Assembly: GCA_032433765.1 (NCBI GenBank)
Contig: JAVIAB010000092.1
Coordinates: 106,136,279 to 106,200,278, forward strand
Direction: 5' to 3'
Source: Megaustenia siamemsis
Taxonomy: Eukaryota; Mollusca; Gastropoda; Stylommatophora; Ariophantidae
DNA: 64,000 nucleotides
Part shown: positions 11,440 to 21,260 of the stretch, piece after piece
Position numbering within the stretch: position 1 is the first letter of the stretch
Layout of the letters: every line of letters begins with the position of its first letter
Made by a program: the position numbers and the translations under genes
The notes under the pieces: model-generated
What the model was told of the DNA's origin: nothing
Databases searched by the model: none
The model's input: only the letters and a program-made list of their open reading frames with translations

Positions 11440-12400
11440 ATCAGGTCGCACGTCCATTGCAGAACGTTGCATCCACCAAAGCTCATCTGAAAGAACCGCT
11501 GTTTTAGCAAGATCTCCCGCAGAACTTTGCATTCACCACAGCTCGTCTGAAATAATCGCTGTTTCTTGCCAGATCTCCCACAGAACGTTGCATCCACCAA
11601 AGCCCATCTGAAAGAACCGCTGTTTTAGCAAGATCTCCCGCAGAACTTTGCATTCACCACAGCCCGTCTGAAATAATCGCTGTTTCTTGCCAGATCTCCC
11701 ACAGAACGTTGCATTCACCACAGCCCGTTTGATAGAATCACTGTTTCTTGCCAGATCTCCCACAGAACGTTGCATTCACCACAGCCCGTCTGATAGAATC
11801 ACTGTTTCTTGCCAGATCACCCACAGAACGCTGCATTCACCACAGCCCGTCTGATAGAATCACTGTTTCTTGCCAGATCTCCCACAAAACGTTGCATTCA
11901 CCACAGCCTGTCTGATAGAATCACTGTTTCTTGCCAGATCTCCCACAGAATGTTGCATTCACCACAGCCCGTCTGATAGAATCACTGTTTCTTGCCAGAT
12001 CACCCACAGAACGTTGCATTCACCACAGCCCGTCTGATAGAATCACTGTTTCTTGCCAGATCTCCCACAGAACGTTGCATTCACCACAGCCCGTCTGATA
12101 GAATCACTGTTTCTTGCCAGATCACCCACTTCTATTTTGTCATGTTCAAAGTCTCCTTGGTGTCTTGAAACCACCCTCTTCTTGGTCTGTCCATAATGCG
12201 TCGACCAGGAATCATACCTTCCACTATTGTTCATTCTAGCCCGCTATGTCTTTTGACGTTACCGTACCATTTTAATTTCCTCTGTTGAATGGTGTTTATT
12301 AGCCAGATCTTTTAGTATGTCTTCATTGCACTATTATCCAAGGTATCTTGGTGATTTTTGTGTAGTATTTTGTTTAGAATGAATCATTTCAAATCAAAGG
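11440..12400 (-). mobile_element. LINE-D relic with internal array
   Basis: The part from 12125 to about 12390 parallels 1060-1330 of the first LINE-D copy (CCTTGGTGTCTTGAAACCAC... GTCTGTCCATAATGCGTCG). Upstream it dissolves into about 11 tandem 61-bp units. Confidence 0.65.
11450..12125. repeat. 61-bp tandem repeat, about 11 units, inside LINE-D
   Basis: Unit AGATCTCCCACAGAACGTTG + CATTCACCACAGCCCGTCTG + ATAGAATCACTGTTTCTTGCC. Unit starts are at 11510, 11571, 11631, 11692, 11753, 11814, 11875, 11936, 11997 and 12058, with one earlier unit. The first four alternate between two types (…TTTTAGCA… and …TTTCTTGCC…), a small higher-order pattern. A single unit exists at 985-1045 in the other LINE-D copy. 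Confidence 0.92.
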
Positions 12401-13470
12401 AAAACTACTCAAAACAATTGCTAAGGGAAACTCAATCAAGGGACTAAGAACAATGAAGACCTACAAGAACTAACAGCAAAATCGTATAAATTTATGAGAG
12501 TTTTGATTTAACCACCCTTTGTACCGTCTTCAGCTCGATAAGAACTAACGTGCAACAACGAAAGCTAGGAAAGCGGTACAAAAGAAATGTGTGCTAAAGA
12601 CAAATACACTGGACATTGTGATGCAATCTATTAGTAAGACAATGAAGAGTAAAAGATTTCGATGATGAAAGGACTTTTATTTGTGAATTTTCTTTCTGGC
12701 AATGGTGTTCATCTTCTTTGCAAGGGTGCGATCTTTAACGTGCACAAGATTAGGACATCTGGCCAGGAATTTTCCTTCTTATACGAAGTAATGAAACTAA
12801 ACGCCACATTATCATGCCCTGCTATTTGTATTTTTTTTTAAATCTTCGTGATCAGATAAAATATCTAGATTTTTCTCCTACCTAAAATATACTACTTTTT
12901 AATGTAATTGTACGGTTTTGTTTTTAGATAAAATGTCCTTCTATTTCAGCTAAAATGTTCTGCTTCTGATCAATTAAAAAGTCCTATTTTTTTTAGTTAA
13001 AATGTTCTGCTGTACTTCGTTTTTATCTGATAACCTTGCATGCGATCTTCTAATTTATCGTCCGAACACGATAGGACTAGGCGTGCAATCTTTTATTACA
13101 TTAGATCAAGGTAGTTAAATATAAATTGCAAACATTTATTGTGACGAAACAAATCCACATTTTAAAGAAGAAACATGCAAACAATAACAATAACACACTA
13201 GAGCGACACTCACTTGAATGTTCATTGTAGTTAGAGTTGATATCACAGCACTCTGAGCAAACGTATATGTGCTAACTCGCTTTCAACAAATGACGACGTT
13301 TGTTCACACTGATAGCTGAACAATTAATTTTCTGGCAGTTTTACTTTGTAAAACCCTTAAATCTGTTATGTATTCCGCGTCTTCGTCTTAAAAGCCGTTA
13401 AGCGGGTGTAGATATGTTATGTTTACAACAATTGGCGATATATATACTTCGGTCCAACACATCCGTCATC
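12401..13470. other. Intron 2 stretch, nothing recognised
   Basis: AT-rich with T-runs; no coding, RNA or repeat structure recognised. Confidence 0.5.
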
Positions 13471-13474
13471 AGCA

Positions 13475-13600
13475 TGACTTTTTTTTGTTACTGGGTTGCT
13501 TCCCTTCTCAATCCTTATTCACTTTGGTTTTCCGAGTGCTAACACGTACCTTTTCCTTCTATTATTCCCTATTATCGCCTCGGAAGTTTCCCTATTTAAT
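13475..13600 (+). mobile_element. SINE-4-like fragment (shared tail)
   Basis: CCGAGTGCTAACACGTACCT then TTTCCTTCTATTATTCCCT recurs almost exactly at 28965-29002, where a tRNA-like head precedes it. This suggests a SINE body shared by two loci. Confidence 0.4.
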
Positions 13601-13809
13601 AATATTTATTTATTATTATTTGTCTTCACTTTGGCAGGCTGGTTAGTCTGTTACCAGAATCACCGCGTGTAAGTGGAGTGGGATCTTGATCAGCTGTAGG
13701 CGCTAATTCCGACGTACTAGTCAGCTTTGAGTTGGTGACCACTTTCAGCTCAGATACCATCCGACGTCATGTTCATCCGTATTACTATAAAAAAAAAAGT
13801 TATGTTAAT

Positions 13810-13895
13810 TAATGTAAAAGATGCTTCGGAGTCAGCAGACTGCTAGGACGAATTGTAAAAGATGCTTCGGAGTCAGCAGACTGATAGGACGTAAT
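13810..13895. repeat. 41-bp direct duplication
   Basis: GTAAAAGATGCTTCGGAGTC + AGCAGACTGCTAGGACG occurs twice in tandem with one or two differences. Confidence 0.85.
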
Positions 13896-13924
13896 GTAAA
13901 AAGATGAATAGACGGAATACTATA

Positions 13925-15975
13925 TAGTACGAGTCGGTAACGTGCAGAGCCTTGATTTTAACAAGCATGTAGACCAGGTGGTGTTGAAAGCCACAAAGGG
14001 CATATCTGCAATGAGGGTTATATCATCAGCACAAACAGAGCAGCGTCATCTTGTTCTCTTATACTAGGGTCTATTCCTTTCTGTGATTGAGTCTGCACTG
14101 GCGATCTTGGCTCCTGATATGCAAATAGAACGATTGAAAAAGACACAAAATAAGGCGATGCGCGTCATCTTTGGGCGCACAAAATATATAGAGTGTAGGG
14201 CAAAGCGTTATCTCCTCAATTTTCCCACCATAACAGACAGAATAAGACTTTTCTTAACAATGCCTACCTTCGAAATAGTGCAGACCCACACATCATCTGT
14301 TTTAATGAGAATGTATGGGAACAAAAGGCAGCAGAGTAAAAGGGGGAAAGTAATGGATGGGACGGATTATGGACATTGTTCAGCAAATGTGTTCAATCGA
14401 TGTACTCGGAGATGAATGGGTACGAGTGTCGTCAGAGTGAAGTACGTCGTTTCTTGTCGTCATCATACTGGACAGAGAAAGGAGACAACAAATCCCACTG
14501 GTCGTTGAAGCAGAAGTGCAGGCCTTAATTTTCGAGAGAACTCTTTGGATAGGGACGCAGTCATTCACACAGATGGATCAGTTATGATTACGGTTAGTCG
14601 AAGGCCCCGGTATCGCTACAAACGAATTAAAATCCATATCGCTCAGCCGCCCGTGCCAGTGAAATCATCCGAATTAAAACCCATCTCAGTGAAGGATCAA
14701 AACAAAGAAAGGCAGCTGCAGTCCCTATCATAGCAAAAAGACGATAAGGCGTAACCGCACCGAAATTGAATGCAGCTGAACTATCCTTCGCCATACGATA
14801 TCATCATTCTTCGAAAGTAATCAGAATATCTAAACACGATCCGGAAGAAAAACACAGCTCACGGTATGCACAGAGCACTAAACTCAGTAGCTCCAACAGT
14901 AAGCCGGACTTGAAATATGAGGAAACTGGAACAAGGAGCATTTTTCAGACTGAGCTTTTGTGGTTCCTGCCGATTATCAGCCATACGGATCTGTTATTCG
15001 GCACGTACGGGACTCGTGGGATTTCATGGTTCCTGTTGGAGGCAGAACTGTGAAGGAAGACAGTAGTGTTTTTGCATTGACTACAAGTAGTTTGACCATG
15101 GAAAATATGACTGCCACTAAAGCATTTGCATCGCTTGAAACAAAGGCTTATACTTTATGTGTTTCCTCAGTGATTTAATGTGTATGGTCGGAAAGATCAC
15201 AACAGGCTGTGCTCAACTCCCTTGGTTAGAGTCTCTGGGACAGTTTATTCTAACAAGTTTATGATTCATTTTCGTGCCAGGGCACACGGGTGTAAGAGGT
15301 AATAAACGCGCTGACAGACTTGCCAGTTTGGTTGATGTTGAGTGTGAATGGGCACTAGACCGTCCTGATATTCTGAAGGTTGATGTTGAGTGTGAATGGG
15401 CACTAGACCGTCCTGATATTCTGAAGGTTGATGTTGAGTGTGAATGGGCACTAGACCGTCCTGATATTCTGAAGGTTGATGTTGAGTGTGAATGGGCACT
15501 AGACCGTCCTGATATTCTGAAGGTTGATGTTGAGTGTGAATGGGCACTAGACCGTCCTGATATTCTGAAGGTTGATGTTGAGTGTGAATGGGCACTAGAC
15601 CGTCCTGATATTCTGAAGGTTGATGTTGAGTGTGAATGGGCACTAGACCGTCCTGATATTCTGAAGGTTGATGTTGAGTGTGAATGGGCACTAGACCGTC
15701 CTGATATTCTGAATGTCCTCAGTAACTCAGGACGAACAAAAAGACTAAAAAAAAACACCCTGTCTTCGCAGCTATGAATAGGCTTCACGAATAACATGGC
15801 AAGGTTGTAGATGCCAGACATGAACGCTACGTAAGTATCTAAGATGACTTATCGACCAACACAACATCGGTGTTGTCAGTCGCTACAATGATGGATTCTT
15901 GGGAAGAGATCTGAGCATTTATGGACTTGCCCGATGTGCAATGAGGATGACTTCTTGACTCAACTAAAGAGCCAA
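13925..15975 (+). mobile_element. I-type LINE with RNase H, degenerate
   Basis: RT C-terminal residues (MIESALAILAPDMQIERLKK) at 14083 on, then an RNase H remnant MPGHTGVRGNKRADRLASL at 15274 on and a C-terminal end near 15860-15965, all in broken frames. It is the same family as 26400-27995 but older. Within it, 14598-14680 is a reversed piece of the family's own 3' end. The RNase H part carries an eight-unit 48-bp array. Confidence 0.75.
15331..15714. repeat. 48-bp tandem repeat, 8 units, in RNase H region
   Basis: Eight virtually identical 48-bp units, each coding VDVECEWALDRPDILK on the plus strand. The unit corresponds to the LINE stretch after ERADRLAS (VVEDGQPMDRADII in the 27.6-kb copy). 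At 16 codons per unit, both strands keep long open frames (202 codons on the minus strand) that are by-products. Confidence 0.95.
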
Positions 15976-15989
15976 CTCAAAGATCAAAA

Positions 15990-16425
15990 GGCAGGTATTT
16001 CCTTTCTCGGCGCTCAAAGACAAATGAAAAATAGAGAAATAATAAGAAGATGAAGAAGGAAAATGGAGAAGAAGAAAAAAGATAAACAGAAGAAGAAGAG
16101 AAGAAGGTCGGGGAGAAGAAAAAAAGAGAATAATAAGAAAAAAAGAGATAAAGGAGGAGACAAAAATAAGAAAAAAGGAAGAAGAAGAGACAAAGAACAA
16201 GAAGACAAATAGAGGAAGAGAGGAAAGATCAAGTGAAGAATAATATGAAAAATGAGTAAGAGGAGGACGGGGAAAAAGAAGAGGAAGGAGGTGGAGGAGG
16301 AAAAAAAGAAGAGAAAGAGTGAGAAAAATAAGATGGAGGATAAGAAGAACTGGGAATGGAAGAGAGGGGGGAGTTGGAGAAGAACTAGAAGTTTGGGGAG
16401 TTGGAGGATGAAGAAGAAATTAGAT
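15990..16425. repeat. Polypurine tract (GAA/GGA-rich)
   Basis: Over 400 bp of almost pure A and G on the plus strand, mainly AAG, GAGG and GAAA blocks. It may form triplex (H-DNA). ORFs with poly-Lys/Glu or poly-Phe/Ser are artefacts of composition. Confidence 0.9.
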
Positions 16426-16905
16426 TATAATCTAATATATATATATATCAAATATCAGTTTGGTGCGCAAAATTATGAACCAATTAAAATGACATGACCG
16501 CACTAGTTCTGAACACAAACGTTTTTTCACCCTTTGTTCTGGTAACAAACGGCTGGTCAAATGGCGAATTACATGCTCGCCGGCCTCAAATTTATCTTAG
16601 GAATGCCTTCGCCTCTGGTCTCAGACAAAATCGGTAATGGTGAAGGACTGCACATTACCAGTAATAATCCAAGAGGTAACTTTGCTAATTACCAATAACG
16701 TTGTGTGAATCGATGCTAGCTTTTTAGCTGTACACTGTACCTCGGTGACGTTCACTACGTTCAGAGTAAATCACTAAATTTGATTAAATGACCATGAAAG
16801 AGCTGACAGACTTGTTTCGGTGTCATTGTGGTGCAGACTTTTGAACTTTGGAACAAAAATACGCTAGCGTCTATTATTTAGATATTTTTGGAGTCGAAAA
16901 TATCA
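16426..16905. other. Intron 2 stretch, nothing recognised
   Basis: Mixed-composition sequence between the purine tract and a LINE-A copy; a short (AT)n run near 16432-16450. No gene recognised. Confidence 0.5.
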
Positions 16906-16908
16906 ACT

Positions 16909-17290
16909 AAATGAAAAGACGATTAGAGGCCACAGAGATGGGATTTCTCAGTAGAATGTTCAAAGTTCCCTGGACAGCTAAAAGGACCAATGAGGAGATT
17001 CTCAAAAAGACCAACACAAAAAGGGAGCTCCTAAAAAACATCAGAAAGAAACAATCAACATTTTTCGGGCACATCATGAGAAGAGGAAAGTTGGAATACT
17101 TGGTTACAACTGGCAAAATACAAGGAAAGAGAGATCGCGGACGACAAAGAAAGAATATACTGGATAGCTTGGTGTCGTGGCATGGCAAACAGTCAACAAC
17201 AGAACTGATACGATGCACTGTAGATAGAAGATTGTGGAAGGATATGATCGCCTACCCAACCGGTATGGCACATGATGATGATGATGATGA
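16909..17290 (+). mobile_element. LINE-A 3' end
   Basis: Open through the C-terminal block: MKRRLEATEMGFLSRMFKV, FFGHIMRRGKLEYLVTTGK, DSLVSWHGKQSTTELIRCT, ending GMAH with a (GAT)n tail (17272-17290). It is one of the best-preserved LINE-A ends here. Confidence 0.88.
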
Positions 17291-17727
17291 AAATATCAAA
17301 GAAAGAAACTTTCTACTCGTAATTTTAATAATCTGAAAAATGAGACCGGCAGTATTTTAAAAAATCCAAAATGCCAGCGGTAGCCATCATGCATACTTTG
17401 CAACGTCTGTTATCACTTAACAGGCATTGGCTGTCATTGAACACCATCATTACTCTGCTTACAACGTTGCAGTGTTGTCAGTTCTTTTAATTAATATTTA
17501 ACAAATTAGCAAGCGGGTGAAATCGATATACTTAACAGTGTTATTATTACATTTCGGTTCTCTGACCGACTCATAGTGGACTGTGTCTATAAAAATGATT
17601 GAACCAGAGGAACTGCTGTGGCCATGGAAACAGACTAACAAACCTGTCACAGCCATTGGGGTTGAAAAGAAAGTCAAATTCGGTAGCAAAAATGCCGTCA
17701 TAAAAATCGAATATATTGGTCCGAAGG
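17291..17727. other. Intron 2 stretch; short ORF start of unknown nature
   Basis: From 17595 a frame reads MIEPEELLWPWKQTNKPVT, IGVEKKVKFGSKNAVIK and EYIGPKEETF before entering the pyrimidine tract, where it becomes Ser/Phe repeats. The first 50 codons look protein-like, but I recognise no family, so no gene is called. Confidence 0.3.
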
Positions 17728-18335
17728 AGGAGACTTTCCGACTGTCGTCTTTCTCCTCTTCCTTCTTCTTCTACTCCTCTTCTTTCATGTTCTACTCCTC
17801 ATCCTTCTTCTTATTCTACTTCTCCGCCACCTTCTACTCCTTCTCCTACTCCTCCTCCTTCTATTCATCATCCTCCTTCTACTCCTTCTTCTTCTCTTCC
17901 TCATCCTTCTACTCCTTTCTCTTCTACTCCTCCTACTTCTACTCCTCCTCCGTCTACCCCTTCTCCTCCGTCTTCTACTCCTCCTCCTTCTACTCCACTT
18001 TCTATTTACTCTTCCTCCTCCTTCTTCTACTTCTCCACCTCCTCGCTTCTACTATTCCTCCTCCATCTTCTTCTACTACTCCTCCTCCTCTTTCTACCTC
18101 TCTTCTTCCTTCTACTTCTCTTCCTCCTTCTTTACTACTTCTCCTCTTCCTTGTACTCCTTCTTCTTTTTCTACTCTCCCCTCGTCTTCCTTCTTTCACT
18201 CCTCCTCCATTTTCTTCCACTTCTTCCCTCCCCCTCCTTCTACTCCCCCTCCTTCTTCTACTCCTCCTCCCCTCCTCCTTTTACTCTTCTTCATCCTCCT
18301 ATTTCTTCTCCTCCTCCTTCTCTTTCTCAATTGTT
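17728..18335. repeat. Polypyrimidine tract (TCC/TTC-rich)
   Basis: About 600 bp of nearly pure C and T on the plus strand, mostly CTCCTCCTTCTTCTA-like triplets. It is complementary in character to the purine tract at 15990-16425, 1.3 kb upstream. Long Ser/Pro/Leu ORFs on the plus strand and Arg/Glu ORFs on the minus strand are artefacts. Confidence 0.93.
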
Positions 18336-18339
18336 GTAT

Positions 18340-18935
18340 GAGTAGAAAAAGAAATCATTAATGGAAAAATGAAAGGAACTCTCGACTAATGAACCACTGG
18401 AACTATAAACCTACAAACTGATATTCATCTACAGAAGGGTACAGTACAACGTTTAAGTTGCCTCTCGATGGCAAGAAAATCGATCTGCTGACTAAATCAA
18501 GATTAAAACACGGCTCATTAATAAATCATAAAGTGAGCCAATAATTGCATCATTTCAGTTCATGAAAATAATCTACCCACCTTGTATTCTTTACCTCGGA
18601 AAGACAAAATACAACAAGTGCATTATTGTAACATTACATAACTGGATCGTTTGTATAATAAGCAAATAGCCAAAAAGATCATTGGTAAACACGGTTTTAT
18701 TTTATATAAAAATGTGTATAATTCCGCGGATATTTAAAAAATAAATGCTGACTGAATTGTTGGATAGGAAAATGTTTCCCTAAGTGGATTAAACTAATAC
18801 TTGTGTCCATCAGATAAACTTCGGTTCGATTCCCCGTAAAAGTAACGAAACGGTTACGCCTTACTAGGAATATGGAAAATATGTTGATAGTCACCATTTG
18901 GGTGATGTTATCGGTATCACTTGTATGTCGTATTA
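18340..18935. other. Intron 2 stretch, possibly a tRNA-like remnant
   Basis: Mostly unrecognised. At 18775-18845 CCCTAAGTGGATTAAACT... and CTTCGGTTCGATTCCCCG resemble A and B boxes of a tRNA-derived SINE head, but the match is weak. Confidence 0.25.
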
Positions 18936-19023
18936 ATTCTGTTCTTGACTGTTTCCCATGCCATGACACCAACTTTTTATTTAGTATCTTCTTTCCTTGT
19001 CGTCCGCGATCTCTATTTCCCTA
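18936..19023 (-). mobile_element. LINE-A fragment
   Basis: Minus-strand VSWHGKQSRTELI block of the LINE-A C-terminus only (about 90 bp). Confidence 0.7.
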
Positions 19024-19029
19024 AGTGAG

Positions 19030-19960
19030 AAATATATGATCTTCTTCTTCTTCTTCAACTTCTTCTTCTTTCCTTCCTCATTAGCCATTCTGTGTTTACG
19101 GGAGATATAATTTGCGGTCTTTTGCTCTTCTGTTTGCCTCAGTTGCTGTTATGTTTCTTAGTGTTTCTAACATTCCATCAATCCATCTTTTTCGTGGTCG
19201 ACCCTTGTGTCTGGTGTTTTTGCAACGTTTATTGAAGGCTAGTTGTGTTTTGATCTTTCTGCCTTGTCACGTGACCAAACCATTTTATACATTGTTTCTT
19301 AATGTATTCTATTCCTAGCTTTTGTCTCTGTTCTTCATTTCTGATCTTATCTTTCAGACTGTTTCCTATCATTCGTCTAACGCATTTCATCTCAGTAGAG
19401 GTTATTTTTCTTATTGTACTTGCATCTAAGGTACAGGACTGGCATTGGTAGCACAACGTTGGGATGAAGATTGTATTGTAGAGTGCCCGTTATGCCTTTA
19501 GAGTTATTTCTTTGTTGGACAAAAGTGGTGATAGCTGTCCAATGATTTGACAAGATTTTGTTCATCTTGAGTCTGTATTTACCATATGTGAATTCTCGTT
19601 TGTCACTAGACTTCCTAGATATTTAAATTCCTCTACTTGTTTTATTTGTCTGCCGTCAATAGTTATATTCGTACTCTGTTTATCTGTTGCGATATTCATG
19701 ACTTCTGTTTTGTTGATGTTGATTTTCTAATTGTATTTTGTGCTTGTGCTGTTGAGTCTGTTTAAGTGTAGGTCTTCTTTTTTCCATGTATTTGTGGCTG
19801 ATCGTCTGCAAACAGAAGCCCGTTGATCTCCTTTGTCTGTAATGGATTGGCTAACTTGCACATATTATGTAGAGGGGATGGTCTGTCTTACACTTGATCT
19901 AACTACGAAGTGGTCCGTGTAACCTGCTGCTGTTCTGACTGTACAGCTGCTGTTGATGAA
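19030..19960 (-). mobile_element. LINE-E relic
   Basis: The minus strand encodes CYQCQSCTLDASTIRKITST, EMKCVRRMIGNSLKDKIRN and QCIKWFGHVTRQKDQNTTS: RT C-terminal block with several frameshifts further 5'. It ends near a CTT repeat at 19039-19070. Confidence 0.75.
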
Positions 19961-20282
19961 AATTTAATTACCCGCGATATATCACTGTATGATAAGATAA
20001 AATAAAATAAGATAGATAAGATCATATTACATATCCATATTATGACTTGACAGGACTTGACATAAAATGAGACATGATATCATAAGAAAGACAAGACAAC
20101 CTAAAATCTTGCTCTTTATGATCTCCGAATGTTGCAGTTTTTTACTGTTAAGTTCACAATTCAAATCGCTAGCATAGTATTTTCATATTTTCATTGATCC
20201 ACTTGTTAACAGTATTCCACTTTGACTAGTCTCATAGTTTCCCCGTTTTTGTACATGACGCTTTTCACATTATTCAATCTAG
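19961..20282. other. Sequence upstream of thioredoxin-fold exon 2
   Basis: AT-rich, with GATAAGATAAAATAAGATAG-like short repeats near 19990-20030; it ends in the acceptor tract of the exon at 20283. No first exon recognised here. Confidence 0.45.
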
Positions 20283-20677
20283 GATGGGGCGAGAACATCC
20301 AATGGCTGAACTTAAATGAAGCTTTCAACACAGCTAGTGCAGAAAACAAACCTGTAATGGTAATAATTCACAAAATGTCGTGCCCAGCTTGCAAGTACCA
20401 AAAATCGTGGTTCTCCAAAAGCAAAAGGATCGAGTCACTCAGCAAGAATTTGGCAATGGTTAATCTGGAGCTTCATGAAGTACCTAAACTTCCAGAGTAC
20501 AGTCCTGATGGATATTATGTTCCGAGAATCCTATTTTTCTCTCCCAGCGGAAAATTACTGCCAGATGTTAAAATAGCTCACAATGCTGAATATAAATACA
20601 ACTACCCCGGAGAGATTTATCTTACAAACAACATGAAGTCTGTTATTGACAAATTTCGAAATAATAACAAAGTATAG
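20283..20677 (+). CDS. TXNDC12/AGR-like thioredoxin-fold protein, last exon (paralogue 2)
   Basis: Plus-strand exon of 130 codons plus stop, beginning after ttattcaatctag with two bases completing Gly, then WGENIQWLNLNEAFNTAS. It shares with paralogue 1 'MVIIHKMSCPAC' (active site CPAC), 'LAMVNLELHEVP', 'PDGYYVPRILFFSPSGKL' and the same intron position and phase. It looks like an ERp18/TXNDC12-AGR family oxidoreductase. Ser replaces the Trp before the CxxC, and the end RNNNKV has no ER-retention motif. The open frame continues upstream through the pyrimidine tract to a TTG; an ATG at 20255 would give only a short hydrophobic leader, so I prefer the acceptor. The first exon was not found. Same strand as DUOX, in the same intron. 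Confidence 0.83.
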
Positions 20678-21044
20678 GTTTTAACAGTATAGTTTTAAAC
20701 AGTGCATATTGTAGACATAAGATTACAGTGAATTATTTTGTTTCTCTTTTAACGAACTTACTCTAGGAAGACAACGCTCAATAATCGCTTATATCGTTAA
20801 ATTATAATTATGTATATTTACAGTACCGGTGTAATTTGGTTGGGATTGAAATGGGTCATTGATTGAAGAGAATGAGACAGGCACAAAGGAAAATAACTAC
20901 ATTTTCAGTGATAAATAATTATACACATTTTACTCTTCTCTTTTCTTGTTTCACTGATACCTAAAAGGTGTCGTGGTTATATCATTTGTCGTTCTTGAGC
21001 TGCTCGAACTGTCTGAATTAATGATTTTCCTTTGTTGTTACATG

Positions 21045-21260
21045 TCTCTGTCACTGCATCTATTCATCTTCTTCTTGGTCTTCTTCTTGGTCTTTTTCCA
21101 TGGATTCTCGAGAAGAACGCCCTTGATGGTGATTGATGAGGATTCATTCTGACCAGGTGGCCAAACCATTTAAGTTGTTGTTCTATATATTCTTGACAGA
21201 GTCTCGTTCCTACCATTTTTCATATGGTTTCATTTGGTATTCTATCTCTTCTATTTTACT
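21045..21260 (-). mobile_element. LINE-E-like fragment
   Basis: Contains the reverse of the 'FGHxTR' region (GACCAGGTGGCCAAACCATT), as in other LINE-E/C ends. Heavily decayed. Confidence 0.45.

Noticed and set aside
11202..12234. Repetitive minus-strand ORFs (NATFCGRSGKKQ type)
   Set aside because: Translations of the 61-bp tandem array in LINE-D, not a gene.
15213..15821. 202-codon minus-strand ORF with eight identical 16-residue repeats
   Set aside because: Shadow of the 48-bp array inside a LINE RNase H relic.
17583..18345. Long Ser/Phe- and Ser/Pro-rich ORFs (252 and 209 codons)
   Set aside because: They run through the pyrimidine tract in two frames at once; the composition alone gives stop-free reading.
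20222..20282. Start of the second thioredoxin-fold gene at a TTG codon
   Set aside because: TTG is not a credible start here; this stretch is the pyrimidine-rich acceptor tract, and homology with paralogue 1 begins right after the AG.
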